64,000 nt of DNA from Brachionus manjavacas. Taxonomy: Eukaryota; Rotifera; Eurotatoria; Ploima; Brachionidae. Under the pieces are notes generated by a model, which saw only the letters and a list, made by a program, of their open reading frames with translations, did no database searches and was not told the origin of the DNA. The stretch lies in NCBI GenBank assembly GCA_019054805.1, contig JAHQIY010000002.1, forward strand, positions 4,340,001-4,404,000, in the 5' to 3' direction. The translations under genes were made by a program, and so were the position numbers. Positions 53,567-63,711 of this stretch are shown in pieces. Position 1 is the first letter of the stretch; every line of letters begins with the position of its first letter.

Positions 53567-55100
53567 ATGACCAGAAAAGGTGCAAGTAATGTTGAAGATT
53601 TGACAATGAGTGTCAATGAACGAATCTTGAGAGACGTCCATAGCATTTATACCGACCCAAAAGATGGTTTGGTCACTATCGCCAAAGATATTGGAATTGA
53701 ACTAATAGCGCCTAGAAAAAAAATCAACATTCTATTAATTGGAAATCACTCAGCCGGCAAAAGCTCATTTATAAATTGGTACATTGAAGAAACTGTTCAA
53801 AGAACAGGTGTTGCGATTGAGACCCAAGGGTTCACTTTGGTCACTAGTGGAAAAAAAAGAGAAAGTTTACTTGGTAATGCGACCTTACACTTGTATCCAC
53901 AGTTAAAAGGCCTATCTTCATTCCAAAACAGCTTGGAATACCTAGGCACTGAAATAACTACAAGCAAGCAAAAACAATTTAGTTTAATTACATTTATAGA
54001 CACACCAGGTCTTGTCGATGGTGATATGAAATATCCATTCGATGTCAACAATGCAATTCTTTGGTTTGGTGAAATTTCAGACTTAATATTTGTTTTTTTC
54101 GATCCAATAGGTCAAGCTTTGTGTAAACGTACATTGAATATTGTCGAAAAGCTTAACGAAAACCACGGAAACAAAATTAATTTTTATTTGTCAAAGTCTG
54201 ATGAAGCTGGGTCCGATTCCGATCGACAAGTTTGTCTAAATTTATTAAATATTTTTTATTGATATTTTTTAATAGAAAGTTCTGATGCAAATTGTACAAG
54301 AGCTTTGCAAGAGACCCGGCTTAAACAAAGCAGGTTTTGAAATGCTTACAATTTATATTCCAACATTACAAGAAAAAGTGAATAAAAAAATTTAGCCTTT
54401 AATTTAATTTTAATTTACTTTTGTTCAGAAGACAAGATGTGTTAACCAAATTGAAGATGTTTGCAAGCAAGTCGAAAGAACTATAAAACAAACAATTCAG
54501 AATACTTTGAATAGTTTGGAAAAAGATTCTGATTTAATTATAAATAGGATAAACGAAAAAATAAAATTAGACAAGTAAAATTAAAACTGAAAAATAAAAA
54601 CAGAAAATTATTAAAGATTACTTAAAGTAAAACTCGCTCCGATAATTTGAGTCGTTCATTAAAATCATCTTTTTTTGTTTTGTCATCTTTTATTTTACTT
54701 ATGAGCATTGGAATAGCAAATGTTCCACAAATTTTACTTGACAAATATCTCGGAAAAAATGTTGCCAGTCAAATCCAAACAAACATTGTTGATCCTTACA
54801 AACAGATCGGAGAGTTTTTGCCAAATGACTATCGACCATATTTCTTGCCAATTTTAATCTCTATTGCATTAATTCTGTTTTTTATTTCAAAGCTGATAAA
54901 TAAGTAAAAATGGAAAAATTTTAAATGAGTAAAATTTTTAATTTTTTAATTTTAGAAAAAAGCCAACAATGAGTAAAAAACAATTAAAATCATTAAATGA
55001 AAGACGTGAATATTTGCAAAATTCTATTAAAAACAAAAAGAAAAAGCTTTATGATGAATATTTACAACAAAGTGTTATTGATTTTGAGCAAACTAAATAG
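53567..55100 (+). CDS. Dynamin-superfamily GTPase with C-terminal membrane hairpin, 5 exons
   Basis: Exons: 53567-54229, 54276-54377, 54429-54574, 54628-54903, 54956-55100; the sum is 1332 bases, 443 residues. The GTPase domain (about 1-255) has the P-loop GNHSAGKSS (G1), a conserved switch-like VQRTGVAIETQGFT (G2 region), DTPGLVDG (G3) and LSKSDEAG (G4). These spacings are those of dynamin-like and EHD/sarcalumenin-type GTPases; the exact subfamily is not certain. A helical stretch follows, then two hydrophobic segments (VLSSFILLMSIGIA and FLPILISIALILFFI) separated by about 45 residues, so the protein is probably anchored by a hairpin. A lysine-rich basic tail ends FEQTK. The layout recalls membrane-remodelling GTPases such as atlastin or mitofusin. 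An in-frame stop precedes the ATG; an AG acceptor at 53550-53551 leaves open an upstream exon. A near-perfect copy of exon 3 lies at 55494-55619. Confidence 0.8.
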
Positions 55101-55493
55101 ATAGCCAAAAATTCGATTATATACACTATTTTATACTCTAAAATTTCTATTCAAATATTATTTAGTGCCAAACTTTATCTAATTTTAATTATTTTTGATT
55201 ATTAATTTTCAATTTAATAAACTCTAGCTCATTATTTAATGATGTTTTTTATTAAGTTACTACTGGGCACAAGTTTAATATCAATTTAATCATATAAAGT
55301 AAAAAAATCAAACCTTTTTTTTACAGTGACAAAAATTTTCTAAATGTGTTTTATTTTTTAAATTTGTGAAAAAAAAATATAATTTATTAGTAATTTTGAC
55401 ATCCGAAAAAACAGTTCAATATTATAAATTACAAGTAAAAAATAAATTAAAATTAAAAAAAACGAAAAAAATTAATTAAATTCTTTAATATTT
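55101..55493. other. Spacer after the GTPase gene
   Basis: AT-rich 3' flank with no feature other than likely polyadenylation context (ATTTAATAAAC near 55210). Confidence 0.35.
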
Positions 55494-55619
55494 TTTTTAA
55501 TTTACTTTTGTTCAGAAGACAAGATGTGTTAACCAAATTGAAGATGTTTGCAAGCAAGTCGAAAGAACTATAAAACAAACAATTCAGAATACTTTGAATA
55601 GATTGGAAAAAGATTCTGA
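55494..55619 (+). repeat. Near-perfect duplicate of GTPase exon 3
   Basis: This copies 54407-54532 (the end of intron 2, its acceptor TTGTTCAG, and 104 bases of exon 3) with one mismatch in about 126 bases, offset by 1087 bases. It lacks the end of exon 3 and its donor. The presence of intron bases shows it was copied from DNA, not from mRNA. A LINE fragment starts about 10 bases beyond its right end. Confidence 0.85.
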
Positions 55620-55629
55620 AATTAAAATT

Positions 55630-55912
55630 TCCATGCGACCAGTCTGTTCTTGAACTGGTTTACAGTCGAGGCACCGATTACTGTCTCAGACAGTCTGTTT
55701 CTCATTCTCTGAAGACAGTTTGATTTCTCATTTTTGTACTTTCTCAAGAATATTGCTGTTCTTGGCGGTGTAATGAGACCGGACCACTGCTTCATACTCC
55801 AAGTGGAGCCTGAAATATGCGCAGTATAGCGTTTTAAAGTTGGCGTTAGTCAAGAATCTGAGCGTTCTTCTGGCCTGTCCAAGAATGAAGATGGCATTAT
55901 TAGCTTGGACAG
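55630..55912 (-). mobile_element. LINE fragment, same family as 33187-35085
   Basis: Matches about 33345-33880 of the larger LINE (for example TTCTTGAACTGGTTTACAGT in both), with an internal gap of about 250 bases. It is a dead fragment abutting the duplicated exon. Confidence 0.7.
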
Positions 55913-56023
55913 TAAACGATTGAATATTAACTTTAATCGGAATTAATTATTCATCTTTTTTTTTTATTTTTTTTCAATTTTTATTTTATTTTTTATTATT
56001 TATAGTTTTTTCATATGTTTTTG

Positions 56024-56075
56024 TTCTGAAGGAGCATTTGCTCGGTACAATTAAACAAAAAAACAAATAAACTAT
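56024..56075 (+). mobile_element. LINE 3' tail with hairpin
   Basis: TTCTGAAGGAGCATTTGCTC (stem GAGC/GCTC), then GGTACAATTAAACAAA and an A-rich ACAAATAAA tail, preceded by T-rich runs. This is the clearest copy of the conserved 3' end also seen at 25429 and 38443. Confidence 0.5.
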
Positions 56076-56559
56076 TTAAAAGTTAAAAAAGAATTTTCAA
56101 TATTTTTTTCAAATTTCCAAAAAAAAAATTAAATTCATTTTCACCAAAGAGTTTATTTTCAAATATGAAAATGCTTGCAATATTAGCTTAAAATTATTTA
56201 TTTATTTGAAACTGAAAAAAATATTGGAAAAATCGCACTTTATCAATGTTATTTAAGCATTGGATACATTTTGTAATTCAAACACAAAAAACAAAACCAA
56301 TTTATAACAATATTTTAATAAAATAAAAAAGAAAGTTAAAAAGATATTGTGACACGTGACACATGTAGCAATCTAGTTGAGGCTTTAGGAAAAAAAAGAG
56401 ATAATAAAAAAAAAAAGAGATAAATCTATATCACTATACTTTTTTTTTAATTTTTAAAAAAAATCTTTCATCTAAACCAAACGCAAAAAAATTAATTATA
56501 ACTGATAGATTTTTAAAAAAAAAGAGTGTAAGGTAAATCCGGTATTTTGGCGATTAAAA
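56076..56559. other. AT-rich spacer
   Basis: No gene. It contains GTGACACGTGACACATG at about 56350 and A-rich runs. Confidence 0.35.
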
Positions 56560-58623
56560 TAATATAACACCGCCATCAAGAGACCGATACGGAGCGGTAA
56601 AAACCGCTTAACTATTCTTTTATAAAATTCTTAGCAAAAAAAAGTATAAAAGTTTTATTGACCATTTAATTATTTGTTGATTTATATAAAACTCAAAGCA
56701 TATTAAGAATTTACAAGCGATCGAAGGCTAGATGGCAGCATAGTCTTAACTCCCGGTTTAGATCGGTCAGTAATTCTGGAACAAAAACCATCATCACTTT
56801 CAAGTAATTGTTTTTCATGCTGCCAACTAAAAAGAGCCGCGTCAGTTGTTTCTAAGAATGGATTTATTTCTATTTCACAGCAGCTAATATTTTGATCATT
56901 TAAAAAAAGTGCGAAATCGATTACATAAAGTAAACCTAACGATAAAATGAAACAAACTAACTCCCTAAAATCGATACAAACTCCAGCCGACGGTGTGAGG
57001 TCAAATTATAACCAGTCTGGACCCTCATCTCGTCCTTTTGGTCAAGCCTCAATTAGAAGTTTTGACTCTTCAAACCCAACAGGACCATCAAAACCGGTCT
57101 ACTCGGGTAGCGATGAAGGCTACAAAATCGCTGGCCCAAGAAAAAACAAAAAAAGAGTCTATCCTCGACTGAAAAATACATCAAATATTCTGGTCAAGGT
57201 GAAAACATATCCCTAAAATCATGCGAAAGAAAATTCGATATCTACATTGGACGCATTCATATCGATGAAAAGATTGAAGAAGTTAAAAATTTTATCGATT
57301 CGAAGGTTAAAAAATATAGTTTTGATCAATTGAAAACGGCTCACAATCGATTCCAATCATTTAAATTCTCAATCAGTGTCTTTGATCTCGACAAAATTAA
57401 GAACAACAAAATTCGGCCAAAAAGTTCTGTAATTAACAAATACCGTAAACCCTACAGTGAACTTGAACCCAACAAATTGAATGTTAGACAACAAGCTGAA
57501 ACTCAAAATGTACAAACTTCTCAAAACCAAAACCAATAAACAATTATGTCAGTAAATAATTTTTCTATTTTCCTCTTAATTGTCACAATCTTAAAGCCAA
57601 TTTTTCTTATTGTAAATTCTTGGCTCAAAACTCATCCATTTGTGTTAACGAACTTTGGACCAAAAAGAGTGAATATGACTTAATTAAAGATTTGTGTCCA
57701 AAAAATAAGAAATTTAATACTCTCTATCAAACTGACATGCCAAACTACCCCATAAAGAGTAGGCCGTTTGGTGGCCAATGTTGGATTCTTGATTAAACGT
57801 GTGAATTATTAGATCATGAATTTGTAAATAGACACGTAAGTTACGCTCATTTAAAGCTTTTGGGCTCTGAGGTGCTTGTGATGTGAGTTTACATGCCTTT
57901 TTATGATCCAAAAAATGCTGCACAATCTATTTCAATGTATGAGTTGGTAATTAGTACAATAACGTCACTCACAAGTATCTTTAATGAAAAGAGCATTCCA
58001 ATCATCATTGTAGGTGACTTTAACGCTGATCCCTTTAGATCTAATAAAACTGACCTGATCCATAACAACTTTCTATTCAGTTCAAACTTCGTCTTACTCG
58101 ACTCTCTTAACACTCAACTTATACTTACTCAAAACCAGGGTAAAACGTAAACTATTATGCTAAATTTGATCACATTCTACTTCTTGATCCTAAAAACAAT
58201 TTCACAGATTTAAATTGTAACATAATCGATGATATTAGAAACGTAAGTGATCATAGGATTAGATGTAATTTTACAATGTTCTCTAATGAGAAATTTCTCG
58301 AAAACGAAGTTAACCCTTTGTCTTCGATTAAGCTGAACCTTAATGATCAGATAATAACTGATCTTTACAGAGATAAAAAAATCACTATTTATCGAATGGT
58401 TATTTGAGATTCATTAATGTAGACTTATTTAGCTTAACTGATCCACAGGTACATGTTGACTCTTTTTATAAATTTTTCTGTGATTCTATTTCATTGGCCT
58501 CTAATGTCTCTAAAAAAGTCTCTTAAAAGGGAATTTAGACAAATTCAAAGGCAAAACATTTATCTAAATCAGGTAAGTGTACAAGATAAAATTCAAAACA
58601 AAACATGATTAACAATTAAACAT

Positions 58624-58685
58624 GATTCAATCTTAAAAGCATCGAACTCTTAGCAGAATTTTAATTTAACATTGTAAATAAAAAC
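58624..58685 (+). repeat. 62-bp direct repeat, copy 1
   Basis: Starts GATTCAATCTTAAAAGCATC and is identical to 58767-58828, with an 81-base spacer. It lies in the decayed part of the LINE, probably a local tandem duplication of about 143 bases. Confidence 0.8.
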
Positions 58686-58766
58686 CATGAATTAATAGCT
58701 CACGACATCCAGGATTTTCAACACGAAAACTCGTACAGAAACAATATAAAGTACAAAACTTCCTCT

Positions 58767-58828
58767 GATTCAATCTTAAAAGCATCGAACTCTTAGCAGA
58801 ATTTTAATTTAACATTGTAAATAAAAAC
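58767..58828 (+). repeat. 62-bp direct repeat, copy 2
   Basis: Identical partner of 58624-58685. Confidence 0.8.
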
Positions 58829-59026
58829 TTAATTACTACTCTAATTTCACACATGTATTTATTATATAACTTTTTTTATCATTTGGCAATCATGAGGGCT
58901 GAAAAGAAGGCGCCGTCATTCGGAACTGTCCTGGAAAAACTTTACCTAAATTATTTTTAAATAAATAAATTTTAGAAATCAAAACTTTATTTTTGAAATT
59001 TAATTAAAAATTATGAAGAAAAAATC

Positions 59027-59287
59027 TCAGTAACTATATCCTCCATATATGTTCGAGCTGTAATATCCTGGATAGTATCCGTTTTTTCTATTCTCAGCAT
59101 CTCTGAATTCATGGTAATCAATTCGACCATTTCTGTTTCTGTCAATCAAAGAAAATTCATTCTGTGAATTTTTGTAATTGGAATAAGGATTTGAATATGG
59201 ATGAGAGTTTTGATAGTATGCGCTGTACTCATTTCTATCAATAGAATGATCCATTCCAGAAATGTTTCTAAATTTGTAATATGACAT
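59027..59287 (-). CDS. Small EF-hand protein, Tyr/Asn-rich
   Basis: Single-exon ORF of 86 residues. Residues about 46-66 hold one canonical EF-hand: FSLIDRNRNGRIDYHEF, with loop DRNRNGRIDYHE (acidic or amide side chains at positions 1, 3, 5, 9 and E at 12, G at 6), so calcium binding is likely. About 35 residues upstream, ISGMDHSIDRNE could be a degenerate first loop, giving the usual pair. The flanks are rich in Y, N and S, and the protein ends GYYSSNIYGGYSY. No signal peptide is seen. A TATA box at 59346-59353 lies about 60 bases upstream of the ATG, the same layout as the genes at 1576 and 4308. It stands between LINE fragments but has its own promoter, so it is probably a host gene. The family is not recognised beyond the EF-hand. 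Confidence 0.65.
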   Translation of the reverse strand: MSYYKFRNISGMDHSIDRNEYSAYYQNSHPYSNPYSNYKNSQNEFSLIDRNRNGRIDYHEFRDAENRKNGYYPGYYSSNIYGGYSY

Positions 59288-59345
59288 CTTTTCGGATTGC
59301 TTAGAATTGATTCTTTTTCTGGCATTATGAATTGCTTTTCGCTTT

Positions 59346-59353
59346 TATTTATA
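59346..59353 (-). promoter_or_regulatory. TATA box of the EF-hand gene
   Basis: Minus-strand TATAAATA, within ACTATAAATAAAAG, 59-66 bases before the ATG at 59287. Confidence 0.45.
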
Positions 59354-59714
59354 GTTTCAGTTGAGTAATAATTTAATGATTTTCTCTCATTCAATTGACG
59401 TATTCTAATATTCATTTTATTCAAGCTTTATGTTTGCGTCAAGATTTTACTAATTGAATCGATTCAAACCTAGTTCGATTAGTAAAGAAAATTTACATTA
59501 AATACATTCTTCTTTATAACAAAAAAGGAACCTCGAAATTAATATAAATAAATACTACAACGAACTAGAACAGTGTCTTATTAATCAAAATTAAAGAATG
59601 CTGCAATTAAAGGTTAAATATTATTTAGATATTAATATATAAAAAATGGATTTTTCTCAAAATACACAAGGAAAATTATATAAATCTTAAGTCGGATCAA
59701 TTTTAGACTAATCT

Positions 59715-59900
59715 TTTCCTTGCTTGAATTCATTTTCAGAAGATAATATTAAAATACTAAAAGCAATTCAGAACACAGCAGTAATATCTTTCCGTAAATT
59801 AAATTATGATACTCCCTCCAACATTGTGCATCATGAGGCTTTTAATAAACTTAAACTACTGACACTCTCAAATCGGCTTTTTGAGTTGAGTGAGATATAT
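59715..59900 (+). mobile_element. LINE reverse-transcriptase C-terminal relic
   Basis: The open stretch includes NIKILKAIQNTAVISFRKLN, YDTPSNIVHHEA and LSNRLFELSEIYV, the C-terminal signature of a Jockey-type LINE reverse transcriptase (NRLFELSERY in family members). Only the end is present. Confidence 0.6.
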
Positions 59901-59944
59901 GTTGTGACAGGACTGAGTCATTCTATTCCATTGGTTGTAAGACT

Positions 59945-60345
59945 GGTGATGGAATACTAAGAAGGTTTCATATAGAAAGTCGATATTTAGGTTTCAGTAT
60001 CTCCGAGAAGATTTCATCAAGGAATTACTTCGATGCTGTTAAAATCAACAGTCTGAAAGTTGAACAGTTTTCAGAAGAAACATACAAAGAAAGTCAAGTT
60101 AAAAACGGTGTGAGACGAATAAAAGTTACCTTCCCGAAAGAAACAGAACAATTAGTTAAAAATTTGACTGGTCCAACAGTTCTATACGGTTTAAAAGGCG
60201 TAATTTCTGTTGCTGGATAAAAAAAAAATTGCTTTTTCTGTAATGGTGAAGGGCACATCATTGCTAAATGTCCTGTTAAGAACCAAGCTTGCAAAAACTG
60301 TAATCAAAAAGGACACTTGACAAGACTTTTCTTATGAGGAATTCA
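59945..60345 (+). mobile_element. Retroelement zinc-knuckle (ORF1/gag-like) fossil
   Basis: Plus-strand coding remains about 130 codons long, ending in two CCHC-type zinc knuckles (CFFCNGEGHIIAKC and CKNCNQKGHL). Such knuckles occur in ORF1 proteins of LINEs and in gag proteins of LTR elements. With LINE pieces on both sides the former is more likely, but it cannot be settled. It is broken and incomplete. Confidence 0.45.
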
Positions 60346-60599
60346 ATTCCGAACTCCTTTGTAAAAAACTAAATTTAGGAAAGAAAAATGATTTAGGTCA
60401 GAAAAGTCTTTTATTTCATTTTGTTTAACTTGACGCAGCTTAACATTTGTCAATTGTTTCAAAAAATCCGTCATTTTAGAAATTAGCTAAAAATTATGAA
60501 TTTTAATAATTTTTTAAGGCAAAAGCTACATTTAAAATTGGAAATTTTTTTTAGACATATTACTAATTTTTAGCTCAAAATTGGTACTCAGAGTCTTTT
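60346..60599. other. Decayed spacer in the LINE mosaic
   Basis: Nothing recognisable; probably decayed retroelement sequence. Confidence 0.3.
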
Positions 60600-61527
60600 A
60601 ATTTTCTTTTATTCTATTGCTTAAGACTTGCCTTTACACGGTATGAATGGAAAAAAGCAAAAATAAATATTATCCTCCAAAAAGAAGTTTTGTGAAATTC
60701 AGTACAATGAAATAAAATTTAATTGCTCTTTTTTGGAAATTCATAATAAGTTCTTTGTATAAAACATGGTGCATAATACATAATTACATTATAAACCAAA
60801 TCCTGGTAATTTTGTTGATTTCCTTTGTACTGAATTTAAAAATAAAGTACCCAATAATTCAATTCAATCTTTAGAAAAAAATTCACTTTTTGTCTTAAAA
60901 AGAACATTTGACCAAGTATGTCATAATGGAGTTGACATAAAAATTTAAGCTCGTGGAATTAAAACTTTTCTCCTGAATTGATCAAGATCTTAACTTTACA
61001 AAATATGCATCAAATTTATCACTGCAAGTTAATCGGAAATTATTTTCTTTCAAAAGAATATTCTATCTTGATACTTAATTAAAGATTCAGTTTTTTAAGA
61101 CCTTTATCCTACCGTATTTTAATAACTGCTCTACGCTTTTATGCTATTTTTCAAAAGAAGCAATTAATAAATTAGCTAAATGTTATTATATTTCTATCAT
61201 AATACTTTAAAATGTAAAGCTCCAAGCGAACAGCCTTTATGAAATAAAAAGTCATTTCAGCATAGAATTTTTTGAAAGGATGCTAACTTTCTCTTCCAAT
61301 TTTTTCTTCCCATTTTACAATTCTCTTATGAATTTAAAAAAGAAATTAAAGAAAAAAGACTCAAGAAATTTGAATTATATTTTAAGGAACAGCAATAACT
61401 TAATTGTAACAATGGCAAAATCAAAAAGTGGAGGTAAAACTTTTGAATATTTTTCCTCAAGATTAGTAAAAATGAAGTACCCAATAATTCAATTCAATCT
61501 TTAGAAAAAAAAAATTCACTTTTTGTC
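60600..61527 (+). mobile_element. LINE reverse-transcriptase relic and start of a second copy
   Basis: Segments in changing frames: EKNSLFVLKRTFDQVCHNG (the DFxxAFD region), FFKTFILPYFNNCSTLL and an open end (61280-61504) with NLNYILRNSNN and GGKTFEYFSSRLVKM. This end block is, from memory, the common tail of LINEs in Brachionus rotifers. Right after it, 61471-61527 repeats 60847-60897 (GTACCCAATAATTCAATTC and on), so a second internal LINE piece starts there. It is split by the MULE and resumes at 63703. Confidence 0.65.
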
Positions 61528-63702
61528 GGCATATATTTTTTTTTGAGTAGCTAATTAATTTTTTTCAAGTAGCTAAATTATTTGCGATAATATCTAATTT
61601 ATTTTTTTAAGTAGCAACTGATAAAAAATTAATTTTAATCTAAAATAGCACTTAATTGACATCATATAAGTGATAATTAGATAAGAAGTCAGAATTCTAT
61701 AATTTTCATAATGGTTATTATTATGTTTAATTATTATGAGTATAAAATTAACAGACTTTTAAGTAACTTCGAAACAAAAAATTTAAAGTAAAAACAAAAT
61801 GTGAGCCAAGAAAATTCTGAATCATCAACGACTTCACTTGTTCGACGAGAGGATGAATATGATGAAGTGAATCAAACTGACAACGACGCCGATGAATTGC
61901 CTACCAAAAAGTTTCGTGGCTCTTCTAAACCGTATGATTCTTACAAACCGTATGAGACTCTAGAAGAGTGTATAAGAGAACTTTCTTCGGGTCAAATCGA
62001 ACAAACAACTTGGGCAAAAAAAGAAAAAAATGGTGAAGCAGGTGAAAAACGTTATTACAAATGTTCATTTTGTTCCAAACGTCTATATATTTTGATTCAT
62101 CGTACAAGTCTTCAAGTAACATTATACATTCAAGATCAAGAACATGAACATGAAGATATCGATAAAGGCATTCCAACAGGGACCAAAGAAAAAGTGTTGT
62201 CGTTGTACTATGATGAAAATAAAAAAGCTAAAGACATCGGACGTTGGCTTCGTAAACACATGAATGACGATTATATCGAATTGAGTGACACTCAAATTAA
62301 CAATTTAATCAATCGAAACAAACGTTTACCGGCTCAGCAAGATCCAGGAAAAAGTATTGAAAATTTACAGCGATGGGCTGAAAGTAGGAGTCCAATACCA
62401 GACGACGACGACGACAAAATGTTTGTTGTAGCGAAATTCTATTTTGAAGCAAACAACGTTAATTTTAGAATTTTCATGACCACTAAACGTTTAATTTCAC
62501 TAACAGGATATTGTACACACGCAGCCACAGATGCTACTTACAAGTTAAACTGGATTAACTTTCCGTTGTTGATTGCTGGTACAACTGACAAAGCTCGATC
62601 ATTTCATCCATTTGGTGTACTTTTATCAAAAAGTGAAGCGACCGAAGATTATGAATTCATATTCAAATGTATTAAAGACCTTGCATTCGAAATATACGGT
62701 TTTGATTCCAATGTAAGTGTGCTTTTAGCTGATGCTGCATTATCAATTACGAGCGGGTTCAAGTTGGTGTTTCCCGAGCTCGATAAACGAATTATTTGCT
62801 GGGCTCACGTAAACAGGAAAATTGATGAACGTTTGCGCGGCGTTGAAGAAACAATAAGAGGCGCAATAACAAACGATTTTGAGGTATTTCAAAGTACAAT
62901 TACTGAGCCTCATATCAATCAAGCTTTTGAATTACTTTACAAAAAATGGCAAGCGTTGAGTAATCAAAAAATCAACGATATGCTTCAATATTTTAGGGAT
63001 CAATGGCTTACCGAATCCAATATTGGAAGGCATGAAAGTTATGCAAGTGGTTTTCCAAGTACGAATAATGCTCTTGAAGCGACAAATGACGTTATCAAGG
63101 ATAAAGCTACTCTTAGAGATAGACTTCCGGTTAAAGATTTTTTGAAATGCATCGATGAACTTTTATCAACTTGGTCCGAAGACCGACATCCAGACTTTAG
63201 AACGACAACTCGATTTCATCAAAAACCAATTCTATCCACCCATGAATATACACTTGGTCATGATTGGGTAAAAAAAAACAAACGAATCGTTAAATTAAGA
63301 CAAAAAAATAAGGTTATTTACATGGTAACTGGCCTTTTGAATCGGGACGCCTTCAATATGCCAACACAATTAGTCTCAAATAGTGAAACAAATGATTCTC
63401 AGCCAGTCATAAATGAATTAACAAATCAATCAGTCCCAACAAAGAGCCCAAGAGGTCGCCCAAGAAAAAATAAAAATTAATTTTTGTGTATTTTTTGTGT
63501 ATTTTATTGTTTTTTTTTCGATTTTTTGTTTTCTAAATTTGCTACTGACAAAAGCATTTTTGCTTCCTTTTTGAATATTTTAGCTACGAAAAAAAAATTA
63601 TTTTTGCTACTTTTATAATATATTTTTCAAAAATAAATTAGCTATTTTGAAAAGTAAATTAGCTATTCGGAAAAAAATTAGCTACTCAAAAAAATATATG
63701 CC
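61528..63702. mobile_element. MULE (Mutator-like) DNA transposon with perfect 9-bp TSD
   Basis: A 2175-base element flanked by CTTTTTGTC at 61519-61527 and 63703-63711, the 9-bp duplication expected of Mutator-like transposases. The TIRs begin GGCATATATTTTTTT, then GAGTAGCTAATT, and match for about 35 bases. Behind each terminus the motif TAGCTAATT is iterated three or four times at 20-25 base spacing, probable transposase-binding sites. One long ORF fills most of the interior. Inserted into a LINE reverse-transcriptase relic. Confidence 0.9.
61801..63480 (+). CDS. MULE transposase, 559 codons open, no AUG at the 5' end
   Basis: DDE transposase of the Mutator-like superfamily. In order: an acidic N-terminus; a WRKY/FLYWCH-like zinc finger (about 80-125) with KCSFC and later HEHE; a helical region; then the RNase H-like core with the first acid in ATDATYKLNW (about 240), the second in LLADAALSI (about 310), the conserved CWAHVNRK, and a glutamate in ALEATNDVIKD (about 430). 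The C-terminus is basic with an AT-hook-like RGRPRKNK. The frame is fully open, which implies recent activity. The frame opens at GTG; the only nearby ATG (61799-61801) is followed at once by TGA in another frame, as if TG had been duplicated (ATGTGAGCC against ATGAGCC). An upstream spliced start or a non-AUG start is possible; otherwise this copy is silenced at the start codon. The next in-frame ATG is near codon 154. Confidence 0.85.
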   Translation: MSQENSESSTTSLVRREDEYDEVNQTDNDADELPTKKFRGSSKPYDSYKPYETLEECIRELSSGQIEQTTWAKKEKNGEAGEKRYYKCSFCSKRLYILIHRTSLQVTLYIQDQEHEHEDIDKGIPTGTKEKVLSLYYDENKKAKDIGRWLRKHMNDDYIELSDTQINNLINRNKRLPAQQDPGKSIENLQRWAESRSPIPDDDDDKMFVVAKFYFEANNVNFRIFMTTKRLISLTGYCTHAATDATYKLNWINFPLLIAGTTDKARSFHPFGVLLSKSEATEDYEFIFKCIKDLAFEIYGFDSNVSVLLADAALSITSGFKLVFPELDKRIICWAHVNRKIDERLRGVEETIRGAITNDFEVFQSTITEPHINQAFELLYKKWQALSNQKINDMLQYFRDQWLTESNIGRHESYASGFPSTNNALEATNDVIKDKATLRDRLPVKDFLKCIDELLSTWSEDRHPDFRTTTRFHQKPILSTHEYTLGHDWVKKNKRIVKLRQKNKVIYMVTGLLNRDAFNMPTQLVSNSETNDSQPVINELTNQSVPTKSPRGRPRKNKN

Positions 63703-63711
63703 CTTTTTGTC

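Larger units (their letters stand above)
56560..58960 (+). mobile_element. LINE with 5' leader, ORF1 and endonuclease part of ORF2
   Basis: A GC-richer leader (about 56560-56946) precedes ORF1 (56947 to about 57539), which starts MKQTNSLKSIQTPADG and has a basic KNKKRVYPR patch and an RRM-like segment (FDIYIGRIHIDEKIEEVK). One frameshift near 57170-57215 breaks it. ORF2 begins near 57546 and covers an APE-type endonuclease: LWTKKSEYDLI, the diagnostic VGDFNAD, and NVSDHRIRCNF near the end. It has several stops. The reverse transcriptase is missing. The element closes with a 3' untranslated end of the CATGAGGGCTGAAAAG type (58885-58960). It contains a 62-bp direct duplication. Confidence 0.75.

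Noticed and set aside
59146-59424. 92-codon minus-strand ORF overlapping the EF-hand gene
   Set aside because: It runs across the TATA box and in a frame without any motif; the EF-hand frame has the calcium loop.
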